DNA of 64,000 bases, taken from assembly GCF_950295315.1 (NCBI RefSeq), contig NC_080179.1, positions 76,220,836-76,284,835 of the forward strand, written 5' to 3'. Below the pieces are notes generated by a model. The model did no database searches. It was given only the letters and a program-made list of their open reading frames with translations, and had not been told where the DNA came from. The translations under genes were made by a program, and so were the position numbers. Below, one piece after another: positions 53,693 through 64,000 of this stretch; position 1 is the first letter of the stretch; the number at the start of each line of letters is the position of its first letter. The DNA comes from Erinaceus europaeus. Taxonomy: Eukaryota > Chordata > Mammalia > Eulipotyphla > Erinaceidae.

Positions 53693-53906
53693 TGTATGTG
53701 CAAAAAAGAGATGGCTAGAGAGATTCAGGTAAGAGACATTGAGTGGGGCTCAGGAATGGATTAAATCTAGGAGTTCGAAGCAGTAGGAACACGTGAATGA
53801 ATGAAAAGAATGTGGGAGAGGTCTGTAGGTCTTGCTCAGATGAGCAGCCGGTCAGTGATGCACTGAACACGGACATGAGGGAGAGCTGGAGGAAAGCAGG
53901 AGATTT
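53693..53906 (+). other. Unique intron sequence
   Basis: No gene or repeat recognised. Confidence 0.4.
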
Positions 53907-54182
53907 CTGCCGCCAGAGTTATCGCTGGGAGTCGGTGCCGGCACTGTGGATCCACTGCTCCTGGCAGTCATCTTTTTTCCGTTGTTGTTAGGACAGAGAG
54001 AAATTGGGAGAGATGGGGAAGACACACACAGAGAGAGAAAGACAGATACTTGAAGTCCTGCTTCACTGCCTGTGAAGCGACCTCCCTGCAGGTGGGGAGC
54101 TGGGGGCTCGAACCGGCATCTTTCCACTGGCCCTTGTGCTCCGTGCCATGTGCTTAACCCGCTGCGCTACCTCCTGGCCCCT
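53907..54182 (-). mobile_element. SINE-A long form, shortened
   Basis: CGCCAGAGTTATCGCTGGGA end, shortened middle, GGGGGCTCGAACC and head CTACCTCCTGGCCCC. Confidence 0.88.
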
Positions 54183-54632
54183 GCACAGTTTTTTCTTCTC
54201 TCTTTCTCTCCTCTTCCCCTTCTCCTTTATTCTTCTTCCCTCCCTTCCATCCATCCTTCCTTCCTTTTTAGAGTTTGCAGAGCCTTTTGTATATTCCAAG
54301 CAGAAGTACCCAGTTGGCCTGACAGACTTGCAGTTGGAGCCATGAGTCTGAGGCTCTCGGGTTGAAATGGAAATGCAGCTGAGGTGATCACCCTGAAGGC
54401 AATGGAAAGAGAACAGGGGAGAGTCTCTCTGCAGGAAAGGCAAGGCAGAGAGGGAGAGTCTTTGAAGGAGAGACAGGTGCTGGCAGGTGCCTCTGGAGGA
54501 TTGAACCTGAGTCCTTGTGCACAGTAAGGTGCGCTTCGAAGTCTTTAAGTTCAGTGTAGAATAGATTATTACTGCCACCTAAAACTAAATTTCACGTCTC
54601 TCAACCATTGAAAAGGTAAATACAGGGTCAAT
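54183..54632 (+). other. CT-rich tract, unique sequence and a SINE scrap
   Basis: Pyrimidine-rich 54190-54270, unique middle, reversed SINE scrap at about 54480-54540 (GGATTGAACCTGAGTCCTTG). Confidence 0.45.
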
Positions 54633-54648
54633 AAGAATGATTGATGCT

Positions 54649-54797
54649 GTGGTCTGGGCGGTGGCGCAGTGGTAAAGTTTCGGACTCTCAAGCATGAGGT
54701 CCTGAGTTGGATCCCCGGCAGCACATGTGCCAGAGTGACGTCTGGTTCTTTCTCTCTCCTCCTGTCTTTCTCATCAATAAATAAAATCTTTTTTAAA
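54649..54797 (+). mobile_element. SINE-C with TSD
   Basis: Complete copy bracketed by AAGAATGATTGATGCT (54633-54648) and AAGAATGATTAATGCT (54798-54813), one mismatch. Confidence 0.93.
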
Positions 54798-54813
54798 AAG
54801 AATGATTAATGCT

Positions 54814-55388
54814 TCATAAAGTAAGTATTAAAACTTTAGAAACATTAAACCCAAATTCCCACAGAATGTGTCTGTTTGATGTTCAGTTAAGTGTCGGGAG
54901 GAAGCTGATGTCTGAGCACGCAGGCTACTGTGGTGGCTTGAAGAGTGTTGATCTGTTTCCCAGTTCTTTAGGAGTTGACCTTAGGTTTGCTACAGAAACA
55001 AAATGTCGTAAGAGAAGCAATTAAAGGAAAAGCCATGCTGACTTGTAGCTTGATGTCTGAATGCCGCTTCTCAAACACCTCAGTCCTCGTCATGCTCTAC
55101 AGACTCACTGAGAACCTCAGAAAGCTTTAGTTTGCGTAGAAATAAAACCGAGAGATCTGTACAAGTACTTGATTTAAAACTAGAGACATAGATCAATTAC
55201 ATATGAACATTGAAACACCCCCTGTAAACATTTAAATAACTTAGTGAGAGACCTAGTTGTCTCTCGCTTGTGCGAATCTCTTTAAACAGCTTATAGAGCA
55301 AACAGTTGGACTCTCACACAGATCAGCTTCTGTTTTTAAACTACATTATTCTTGTGGCCTCAGGACTTTGCACAAGCATGATTCCACC
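54814..55388 (+). other. PRTG: PRTG intron 2, unique
   Basis: AT-rich unique intron with no repeat recognised. Confidence 0.5.
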
Positions 55389-55613
55389 ATTCCCAGCCAA
55401 ATCAACTTTTTCTTAGAAAGGGAGAGGAGGGTGGAGAGAGGAGAAACGCCGTAGCTCGGCTCCACCAACCGTCCACGGCGCTCCCGTGTGTCACTGATGC
55501 TCACTCAAGAGAGCAGCTCCCATGTGGCTTCTCGAATTCCCTCCAGAAAAATGAGAGTGCAGGCGACCTCCACTGCACCCTCTTTTTGGAAGTAGATGTT
55601 CCTAAGAATATTT
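55389..55613 (-). mobile_element. Possible old SINE and unique sequence
   Basis: 55395-55490 (TCTTAGAAAGGGAGAGGAGG, CTCGGCTCCACCAACC) looks SINE-like; the rest is unassigned. Confidence 0.4.
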
Positions 55614-55614
55614 T

Positions 55615-55677
<63 letters not shown>

Positions 55678-55678
55678 C
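55614..55678. repeat. (CTTT)n microsatellite
   Basis: About 16 units at the 3' (tail) side of the reversed L1-related repeat that follows. Confidence 0.97.
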
Positions 55679-56101
55679 TTTTTATTTATAAAAAGGAAGC
55701 ATTGACAAAGCCATATGATAAGAGGGGGTACAACTGCACACAATTCCCACCACCAGAACTCCGAATCCCATTCCATCTCCTGATAGCTTTCTTCTTTTTT
55801 TTTTTTTCACTGTTGTAGTTGTTGTTGTTACTGATGACGTCGTTGTTGGACAGGACAGAGACAAATGGAGAGAGGAGGGAAAGACAGAGGAGGGAGAGAA
55901 AGACAGACACCTGCAGACCTGCTTCACCGCCTGGGAAGCGACTCCCCTGCAGGTGGGGAGTCGGGGGCTCGAACTGGGATCCTTCTGCTGATCCTTGCAC
56001 TTTTGCACCATGTGCACTTACCTGCTGCGCTACCGCCCGACTCCCAGCTTTCTTATTCTTTAACCCTCTGGGAGTATGGACTCAAGATCATTGTGGGATG
56101 C

Positions 56102-56103
<2 letters not shown>
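55679..56103 (-). mobile_element. L1-related 3' repeat split by SINE-A
   Basis: Left 55679-55793 (TATTTATAAAAAGGAAGCAT, CACAATTCCCACCACCAGAA) and right 56055-56103 (CCCTCTGGGAGTATGGACTC) are one reversed element. Confidence 0.8.
55794..56045 (-). mobile_element. SINE-A with TSD
   Basis: Reversed copy bracketed by AGCTTTCTT at 55785-55793 and 56046-56054. Confidence 0.92.
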
Positions 56104-56134
<31 letters not shown>

Positions 56135-56195
56135 TTTTTTAAGAGCCTCAGGCATGAGAATCTCTTTGCATAACCATTATGCTACCTACCCCTGC
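56104..56195 (-). mobile_element. SINE-D scrap with (TTTA)n tail
   Basis: TTTA repeats (56104-56137), then GAGCCTCAGGCATGAGAATC and CATTATGCTACCTACCCC. Confidence 0.75.
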
Positions 56196-56404
56196 CCTCC
56201 TCAGAACATTATTTCCACCGTTATTTACTCACTGGCTTTGCCTTACCTCTGAATGACAGTCACTTAAAGTTCAATGCAATTAGGCCCAAGACAACAGACA
56301 TGGCCAGTCTTCCTGGTTATTCTGCTCCTTTAACTCTAGTGAAGCATAAACCATCTAACCTTTATTCCCACTCTTTTTCTTTTCTAACTTCTCACATGAT
56401 TAGT
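56196..56404 (+). other. Unique intron sequence
   Basis: No gene or repeat recognised. Confidence 0.4.
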
Positions 56405-56485
56405 AAACTGTACCTGAGGCTCTGAGGTCCCAGGTTCAATCCCCAGCACCACTACACAGCAGAGCTGATCAGTTCTCTGGTATCT

Positions 56486-56540
<55 letters not shown>
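56405..56540 (+). mobile_element. SINE-D fused to a (CA)n run
   Basis: CTGAGGCTCTGAGGTCCCAG and CAGAGCTGATCAGTTCTCTG, then 50 bases of CA (56488-56537) in the tail position. Confidence 0.8.
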
Positions 56541-56541
<1 letters not shown>

Positions 56542-56559
56542 TATTAAAAATAGAAATAC

Positions 56560-56660
56560 TGGGTCCAACAACAACGACATCAATAATAACCACAACAATA
56601 AAACAACAAGGACAGCAAAAGGGAATAAATAAATATTAAATAAATAAATAAATAAACGAA
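56560..56660 (+). mobile_element. SINE-A, 3' piece only
   Basis: Starts at CCAACAACAACGACATCAAT and runs to an AAATAAATAAATAAAC tail. Confidence 0.82.
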
Positions 56661-56661
56661 T

Positions 56662-56885
56662 ATACTGGGGGCCAGGTGGTAGCCCCCAGCTCCCCACCTG
56701 CAGGGGAGTCGCTTCACAGGCGGTGAAGCAGGTCTGCAGGTGTCTGTCTTTCTCTCCCCCTCTCCGTCTCCCCTCTTCTCTCCATTTCTCTCTGTCCTAT
56801 CCAACAACAACAGTATCAATGGCAACAATAATGACAACAAGGGCAACAAAATGGGGAAAATAAAATAAAAATACTAAAAAAAAGT
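56662..56885 (+). mobile_element. SINE-A with internal deletion
   Basis: The head GGGGGCCAGGTGGTAGC joins directly to CCCCCAGCTCCCCACC, so the region between A-box and B-box is lost. Confidence 0.85.
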
Positions 56886-56929
56886 AATCAACACTGCCAA
56901 GTTATACTTGGGGAATCCATGAAACTAGG

Positions 56930-57078
56930 AATAGCCCCTGAGTCCTCACCTGCAGCGGGGCAGACGTTGTGAGTGGTGACACAGGGCTGTAGGTGTCTCT
57001 TTCTCCCTGTTTTCCCCAACCCTCTCGATTTCTGGCTGTTTCTATCCAATGAATAAAGATAATAATAATAAATAGTTC
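56930..57078 (+). mobile_element. SINE-B, 5'-truncated
   Basis: Starts near GAGTCCTCACCTGCAGCGGG, tail AATAAAGATAATAATAATAA. Confidence 0.82.
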
Positions 57079-57446
57079 CTTGAGCCTCCTACTTTCATGT
57101 ATCACACTGTCTTCTCTCCTTTCTTGTTCTTTTCTCGTGGTACCGACCTTTTGAGTCCAAACACTGTGACATACCTGTGTCCAGTAAGAACCATACCTTC
57201 CATGTCTTTGTTTCCATTAAGATAACTGTCACACCTGCCTGTTCTCACCACCACCCTGTCTTGTCATTTTGCTTAGAATCAGCTGTTAGTATCTTAGCTT
57301 GGGGCTCTTCTCACTTCACCCTGTGTCAGAATGCCTGACTGTCCCCCAGCACTATATTAACACAAACCTCTTCACTCAAAGGTTTTTTAGTGATGCTTAA
57401 TTGTGCCATGGTGCAAGTTGGCTTCCTCTCTCTCTCTCTCTCTCTC
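57079..57446 (+). other. Unique intron sequence
   Basis: No gene or repeat recognised apart from a (CT)n run near 57427-57448. Confidence 0.4.
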
Positions 57447-57659
57447 TCAAATTTTCTTTATTTATTTGTTGGACAGAGACAGTCAGAAATCCAGAGGGAA
57501 CGGGGCGGGAATATAGAGGGAGAAAGACAGAGAGGCACCTGCAGACCTGCTTCAGCACTCCTGAAGCTTCCCCCTGCGGGTGGGGACCGGGGTCTCAAAC
57601 CTGGGTCCTTGAGCGCTGTAACCTGTGCACTCAATCAGGTGCGCCACCACCCGGCCCCT
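57447..57659 (-). mobile_element. SINE-B
   Basis: Reversed copy: TTTCTTTATTTATTTGTTGG tail side and CGCCACCACCCGGCCCC head. Confidence 0.92.
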
Positions 57660-57920
57660 CGACTTTCTCTCCGCCATTGGTCTACTTCTTTTTTCCTCTG
57701 GACCGTTTGTGGGTTTACAGTACAGTTGTTGATCCCTGGGCACAGCTTTTCACCTCCCTGTGATAGGTGCCTCTTCCATCTGTTTCTAGCACAAAAGTCT
57801 TCCTGTTCTGTTACATGAGTAAGTTTATGATGCCCTGTACCATAATTTGACATTTGGTTCTATGATCTGAAAACTTTAAGTCCTTAAAAGATTTTCTTAG
57901 AGAACTAGACATTTTGTTAT
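57660..57920 (+). other. Unique intron sequence
   Basis: No gene or repeat recognised. Confidence 0.4.
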
Positions 57921-57935
57921 TAAAAGTGTTAATCT

Positions 57936-58205
57936 TGGGAGTCGGGTGGTAGTGCAGCGGGTTAAGCGCACGTGGCGCAAAGCACAAGGACCGGCATAAG
58001 GATCCTGGTTCGAGCCCCTGGCTCCCCACCTGCAGGGGAGTCGCTTCCCAGGCGGTGAAGCGGGTCTGCAGGTGTCTGTCTTTCTCTCCCCCTCTCTGTC
58101 TTCCCCTTGTCTCTCTATTTCTCTCTGTCCTATCCAACAACAAAGACATCAATAGCTACAACAACAATAAAACAACAAGGGCAACAAAAGGAAATAAATA
58201 TTTTT
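57936..58205 (+). mobile_element. SINE-A close to exon 3
   Basis: Complete copy. An imperfect repeat AAAAGTGTNNNTCTT on both sides (about 57922 and 58206) may be its TSD. It ends about 245 bp before exon 3. Confidence 0.92.
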
Positions 58206-58450
58206 AAAAAGTGTCAGTCTTAAAAATATATAGTAATAATTCTGGAAAAGACCAGCCTCGTTAAATCGGGCAGTTGCCTAGCGGACACTCCAGAATCATT
58301 CCTGGGCTGGTCTCGGGCGAGCTGGTTCACATTGGCCTCACAGCTGGGCAGTAGCTGTAGCCTGGCACGTCACACCTAGCGCCGTGGAGTGTCCGGTCAT
58401 TGCGTGCTTGTGCGCATCAGGTCCTGAATGTGTCCTGCTTTGCCTTTCAG
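58206..58450 (+). other. PRTG: PRTG intron 2, 3' end
   Basis: Unique sequence leading to the acceptor TCCTGCTTTGCCTTTCAG. Confidence 0.7.
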
Positions 58451-58595
58451 CTATTTCTGCATTTGAAGTTCAGCCACTTCCTGCTGACGTCCAGGAAGGT
58501 GGAGTTGCGCGGTTTGCCTGCAAGATTTCATCCAACCCTCCTGCAGCCATCACCTGGGAGTTAAATCGGACGACTCTGCCTGTAACTACGGACAG
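58451..58595 (+). CDS. PRTG: PRTG exon 3: Ig domain 2, first half
   Basis: 145 bases, phase 1 in and phase 2 out, encoding residues 126-174. It begins with the codon for Thr126 shared with exon 2, then ISAFEVQP. Ig landmarks are Cys149 and Trp161, with an N-glycosylation site NRT at Asn164. The donor is GACAG|GTGCAC, which matches consensus only at GT and the exon side, so it looks weak. The next GT downstream would shift the frame, and exon 4 joins in frame only from this donor. Confidence 0.93.
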
Positions 58596-58979
58596 GTGCA
58601 CAGCTTTCGCCTTTGCAAGCGGTACAGAAATAGCCAGGAAGTGACCGCAACACTGTGTGCGGCAAAGCTCCTCACGAAGCGCGTGTTCATTAAGGGCTGC
58701 CGTCATTCCTAAAGATATTTCAGTTAGGCCAAGAGCTGGATTGTCAGCCTTTAGCAGATAGTGCAGGGTTCCTGGATAACTCAGAATCTATATACTATTT
58801 ATTTCCTTTCCGCAAATTCCTTTTGTCAATCATAGGACCGCTAAGTACCCAAATCACCCTCGAAGAGATTTCAGGGAACCAAACTATATCTCCACTACAG
58901 GACATAGTTGTGATGTTGTAAGGGTTGCCCACATAAGCCCGCCTCTCACTCACTCACTCACTCTGCCTTCTGCCTCACC

Positions 58980-59042
<63 letters not shown>

Positions 59043-59426
59043 TCTGATACCTTGAAAGCTGTTCTTGGGATTTCAGGACCAAGAACTGACTAAGTAGACC
59101 CAAAGTGATTCGCTGCATGACACAGCACTGAGGCTGAAGAAGTTATTCAAACAAGTGCTTTTCAAAAGACTCGTATTTACATGAATCTGGAAGAATAAAT
59201 ACAAATGAGTAGTCAGGATAGTACTTTGGAAAAGATTAAATAGTAAATTCAAGATTACTGCTTACCTAAATTCAAGTTTTGCCAGGTGCGTCTGTGTAAA
59301 ATTAAGCAAACCAGTGTACTCCATGGACAACATACTGCCTAATGACTTGTTCTAGAGAAGTGTGTTGAACCAAATAAAAATACTGAGCTCAAGCTCTTAT
59401 TTTAGAAAGTCTCTAAACTACCGTGG
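58596..59426 (+). other. PRTG: PRTG intron 3, unique part with (CA)n
   Basis: Unique sequence with a 62-base CA run at 58979-59040. Confidence 0.6.
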
Positions 59427-59558
59427 GGCTAGTGAAATAGCTCAGTTGGCTAGTACACTACTTGGTGTGTGCACAGCCCGGTCTGAGCCAGGCCCCCACC
59501 TTTAGTGTTATGGTCTCTCTCTCTGTCTCTGCCTCTTTCTTAAAAGGAAAAAAAAGCT
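59427..59558 (+). mobile_element. Old SINE
   Basis: GGGGCTAGTGAAATAGCTCA head (tRNA-like A-box), B-box-like TCTGAGCCAGGCC, CT-rich block. Confidence 0.65.
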
Positions 59559-59562
59559 TTGG

Positions 59563-60155
59563 CATAAGGATCCCGGTTCGAGCCCCCAGCTCCCCACCTG
59601 CAGGGGAGTCACCCCACAGGTGGTAAAGCAGGTCTGTAGGTGTCTGTCTTTCTTTTTTTTTCTTTCTTTCTCTTTTTTCCTCCAGGGTTATTGCTGCGGT
59701 TTGATGCCTGCACTATGAATCCACTGCTCCTGGAGGCTACTTTTTCCCCTTTTGTTGCCCTTGTTGTTTATCGTTGTTGTTATTGTTGTTGTTATTGATG
59801 TCATTGTTGTTGGATAGGACAGAGAGAAATGGCGAGAGGAGGGGAAGACAGAGGGGGAGAGAAAGACAGACACCTGCAGACCTGCTTCACCGCCTGTGAA
59901 ATGACTCCTCTGCAGGTGGGGAGCCGGGGGCTCAAACCGGGATCCTTACGCCGGTCCTTGTGCTTTGCGCCACCTGTGCTTAACCCTCTGCGCTACCGCC
60001 GGGTCCCCCGTGTATTTATTATCTGTCATCCTCTCTGTCTTCCCCTCCTCTCTCCATTTCTGTGTCCTATCTAACAACGATGACATCAATAACAACAATA
60101 ATAACTACAACAACAATAAAAACAACAAGGGCAACAAAAGGGGAAAAAAAAGATT
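59563..60155 (+). mobile_element. SINE-A split by a nested long-form SINE-A
   Basis: Left 59563-59652 and right about 60015-60155 (TCTGTCTTCCCCTCCTCTCT, CAATAACAACAATAATAACT, tail) form one + copy. Confidence 0.85.
59653..60010 (-). mobile_element. SINE-A, full long form, nested
   Basis: Reversed copy: TTTCCTCCAGGGTTATTGCT to the head GCTACCGCCGGGTCCCC. Confidence 0.92.
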
Positions 60156-60480
60156 TGGGGCCAGGTAACACACCAGGTTAAGCACACAGTGTGAAGCACA
60201 AGGACTGGTGCAAAAGGTCCTGGTTCAAGCCCCCGGCTGCCCACCTGTAGGGGGTTGCTTTGCAAACAGTGAAGCAGGTCTGCGGGTGTCTGTCTTTCTC
60301 TCCCCCTCTCTGTCTTCCCCTCCTCTCTCCATTTCTCTGTCCTGTCCGACAACACCAGCAGCAGTAACACCAATAGTAACAACAACAATAAAAAAAGGAT
60401 GTCTGCCAGGAGCAGTGGATTTGTGGTGCAGGCACCAAGCCCCAGCAATAACCCTGGAGACAGAAAAAAAAAAATAGAAA
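60156..60480 (+). mobile_element. SINE-A long form just before exon 4
   Basis: GGGGCCAGGTAACACACCAG head, diverged, to the extension end AACCCTGGAGACAG and poly-A. It stops about 130 bp before exon 4. Confidence 0.88.
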
Positions 60481-60606
60481 AAAATGTTTTAAGATAATGT
60501 GTCTGGCACTAAAAAGGTCCCGTACATCATCTGTTTTCATGGAATGTACAGTGTGTTAAATTAAGACATGAAATATAAGAGGCAGAATTTAATCGTCCTT
60601 TTTCCT

Positions 60607-60611
60607 AGTAG
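60607..60611 (+). promoter_or_regulatory. PRTG: Tandem NAGNAG splice acceptor of PRTG exon 4
   Basis: The intron ends CCTAGTAG. Two AGs three bases apart (60607-60608 and 60610-60611) could both serve. The downstream one gives Asp173-Arg174-Ile175 as in the family. The upstream one would add one serine (Asp-Ser-Arg-Ile) without shifting the frame. Confidence 0.75.
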
Positions 60612-60745
60612 GATCACTGTCCTACCCACGGGAGTTCTACAGATCTATGATGTTAGCCAGAGGGATGCTGGGAATTACCGCTGTGTGGCTTCCACTGTGA
60701 CCCATAGACGGAAGAGCACGGAAGCCTCTCTGACAGTGACTCCAG
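60612..60745 (+). CDS. PRTG: PRTG exon 4: Ig domain 2, second half
   Basis: 134 bases, phase 2 in and phase 1 out, encoding residues 174-219. It carries [21 protein letters not shown] with the full Asp-x-Gly-x-Tyr-x-Cys motif ending at Cys198, the disulfide partner of Cys149. The domain closes with SLTVTP. The donor is TCCAG|GTAGCG. Exons 3 and 4 together are 279 bases, exactly 93 codons. Confidence 0.94.
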
Positions 60746-61325
60746 GTAGCGTGCGGCTGATGCCCGCGATTGACTTCACTTCTTGCTTCTCTCGGTTATA
60801 GTACTATGGCGTAACATGTTCCTTGAATTGTATTCATTCTATCCAGAAAATCACTGTCTATATTAGGGACGTCTTGTTTCACTAATTTGTTTTAAGTTAC
60901 GTTAATGTCAGCATCTGAAAAATAATTTTTGAAGAAAAACTGATTTGACATTAGTTTACAGTGTTTTAAGATTTTGGAAGAGTGAGTGTGTGTGTGTGTG
61001 TGTGTGTGTGTATGTAGAGCTCACTGTAGTCACCACTAAAATTCCTGTGTTAATGTACCAGGTAGAACTTCCCAGCTGTCTCACCGCATTCTGTCAGCTC
61101 TCTTCCCTCTAATAACCACCATGATTTTCACAGAATCTAAGAGTCGGTTTGGCTATTACTGTTAGATTTTGTTTGCAAATGAATTTATTCATTTTAATTG
61201 CCTATAGTCTATATGTGAGAATAAGTTCTTGGCCCAAACCATCTGGAAGTGGTCTTTTACTTTCTTACTTAGTTCACTTAGCTTAATCACTGAAGCTTGG
61301 TGCTTGAATGGCTCCATTGTGCCCA
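60746..61325 (+). other. PRTG: PRTG intron 4, unique part
   Basis: Unique sequence with a (GT)n run at 60986-61011. Confidence 0.55.
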
Positions 61326-61794
61326 ACAGCCACTTTCTTTCTTTCTTTTTGAAAACAAAAATCAGAGACGAAGAGAAATTGATCTTGTGCCTGGCATGCA
61401 CCCGGGTGAGCTGCCTTCTGGCCCTTGGGCTCCATGCCTAGGGCTCCCAATTCCATCCCTGCCTGGCACCAGGATGATGCTCTTACTTGTTCTTAATTCC
61501 TGCCTCTTGTGGGACTCTCTGCTCCTGACATGTGATTGATAAAATGAACCTTTACCAGTATCACCGCTAGAGAAACAACAATGCTTGATTGAACACATCT
61601 ACCCACTCGTCAGTTAATGGCACATTAAAGTTGCCTGTGTCACATGTTTTAACTGAGGTTCAGACGGTCGTTCAGTACATTCACTCATCTTAAGAATTAA
61701 TGTGACAGTGGGGAGAAAGTACAAACTGCAGATGCCCCTTTTTTCTCTCTCCCTCTGTCTCCAACAGAAAATTTATAAGAAAAAAAATAATTTT
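61326..61794. other. PRTG intron 4, old SINE traces
   Basis: 61340-61425 looks like an old reversed SINE and 61425-61500 like an old forward one. The rest is unassigned. Confidence 0.4.
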
Positions 61795-62255
61795 AGGGAG
61801 TCGGGCGGTAGTGCAGCTGGTTAAGCGCACGTGGCACGAAGTGCAAGGACCGGAGTAAGGATCCCGGTTTGAGTCCCCAGCTCCCCACCTGCAGGGGAGT
61901 CGCTTCACAGGCGGTGAAGCAGGTCTGCAGGTGTCTGTCTGTCTTTCTTTTTTTTTTTTTAAAGATTTTATTTATTTATTCATGAGAGATGATAGGAGAG
62001 AGAGAAAGAACCAGCTATCACTCTGGTACATGTGCTGCCGGGGATTGAACTCAGGACCTCATGCTTGAGAGTCCAAAGCCTTGTCCACTGCGCCACCTCC
62101 TGGACCACAGGTGTCTCTCTTTCTCTCCTCCTCTCTGTCTTCCCTTCCTCTCTCCATTTCTCTCTGTCCTATCCAACAACGACGACATCAATAACAACAA
62201 TAATAACTACAACAATAAAAACCAACAAGGGAAACAAAAGGGAATAAATAAATAT
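61795..62255 (+). mobile_element. SINE-A split by a nested SINE-C
   Basis: Left 61795-61940 and right 62108-62255 form one complete + copy. Confidence 0.9.
61941..62107 (-). mobile_element. SINE-C nested in SINE-A, with TSD
   Basis: Complete reversed copy between CAGGTGTCTGTCT (61928-61940) and CAGGTGTCTCTCT (62108-62120), one mismatch. Confidence 0.92.
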
Positions 62256-62280
62256 TAAAAATTAATTTAAAAGTCCTCTG

Positions 62281-62560
62281 GGGGGCCAGGCACCTGGTTA
62301 AGTTCACACATTAATAGTGTGCAAGTCCCCAGGTTCAAGCCCCTGGCCCCCACCTGCAGAGGGAAAGCTTCACAAGTGGTGAAGCAGGACTGCAGGTGTC
62401 TCCCTGTCTCTATGTCCTACTCCTCTCTCATTTTTCTCGGTCTCTATCTAATAATAAATAAATAAATAAATAAAAGTTTGGTTTTTTTTAAGTCTGCAAG
62501 AGTGGTAGGGTCAAGCATCGAGCCCCAGCATTAGCCCTGGTGACAAAAAAAAAAAAAAAA
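62281..62560 (+). mobile_element. SINE-B with long-form extension
   Basis: Shortened head (GGGCCAGGCACCTGGTTAAG), complete body and tail, then extension 62490-62545 ending TTAGCCCTGGTGAC plus poly-A. Confidence 0.85.
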
Positions 62561-63742
<1,182 letters not shown>

Positions 63743-64000
63743 CTTTTTTTTTAAAAAATATTTATTTATTCCCTTTTTGTTGCCCTTGTTGTTTTATTGT
63801 TGTAGTTATTATTGTTGTTATTGATGTCATCGTTGTTGGATAGGACAGAGAGAAATGGAGAGAGGAGGGGAAGACAGAGAGGAGGAGAGAAAGACAGACA
63901 CCTGCAGACCTGCTTCACCGCCTGTGAAGGGACTCCCCTGCAGATGGGGAGCCGGGGGCTCGAACCGGGATCCTTGCGCCGGTCCTTGCGCTTTGCACCA
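63743..64000 (-). mobile_element. SINE-A, cut by window end
   Basis: Reversed copy from the tail complement through GGGGGCTCGAACCGGGATCC; the head lies beyond the window. Confidence 0.93.

Noticed and set aside
58596..58644. Extension of PRTG exon 3 into the following open codons
   Set aside because: The frame stays open for about 15 codons, but using the next GT would shift the frame against exon 4 and add residues not seen in the family.

Overview
The window is a stretch of mammalian nuclear genome, and the repeat content points to a hedgehog (family Erinaceidae, probably Erinaceus). The support is a very dense population of tRNA-derived SINEs with the sequence style of the hedgehog ERI families, plus 5'-truncated L1 elements with a matching lineage-specific 3' end. 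The species call is an inference from repeat recognition and was not searched.

The only cellular protein gene I can support is the 5' part of PRTG (protogenin), a single-pass immunoglobulin/fibronectin-III membrane receptor of the DCC/neogenin group. It lies on the + strand. Five coding exons are readable: exon 1 (21823-21895, signal peptide), exon 2 (24647-24949, Ig1), exons 3 and 4 (58451-58595 and 60612-60745, together Ig2) and exon 5 (63042-63179, first part of Ig3). The joins keep one open frame of 264 codons plus one base. Introns 1 to 4 are about 2.75, 33.5, 2.0 and 2.3 kb. The window ends in intron 5, so the rest of Ig3 and the fibronectin, membrane and cytoplasmic parts are missing.

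Layout. From 1 to about 20465 is intergenic DNA full of SINEs, two very long microsatellites, a 7-bp minisatellite and L1 fragments. From 20466 to 22830 is the PRTG promoter region: unique sequence, a 33-bp minisatellite, a CpG island with tandem GC boxes, exon 1, then a CpG-rich minisatellite of about 49 bp in 15 copies. From 20466 to 28380 no SINE was recognised, in sharp contrast to the rest. Intron 2 then fills with SINEs, L1 3' ends, an RTE-like retrotransposon fragment with an open 127-codon reading frame on the minus strand (28842-29222), and a 97-bp minisatellite (51563-52402). Introns 3 to 5 are short and also carry SINEs, one of them within a few bases of a splice donor.

Repeat names used here are working labels. 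SINE-A carries GGGAGTCGGGCGGTAGCGCA at its 5' end and a CAACAA/TAATAA-rich 3' part; its long form adds a segment ending near CCTGGAGG. SINE-B carries CACCTGGTTGAGCGCACATG. SINE-C carries CTCTCAAGCATGAGGTCCTG. SINE-D carries CCACCATAAGCCAGAGCTGA. 'Old SINE' means a degenerate relative. Strand is that of the tRNA-like promoter. SINE ends are accurate to about 10 bp unless a target-site duplication (TSD) is given. No tRNA, rRNA, CRISPR or bacterial-type feature was seen.
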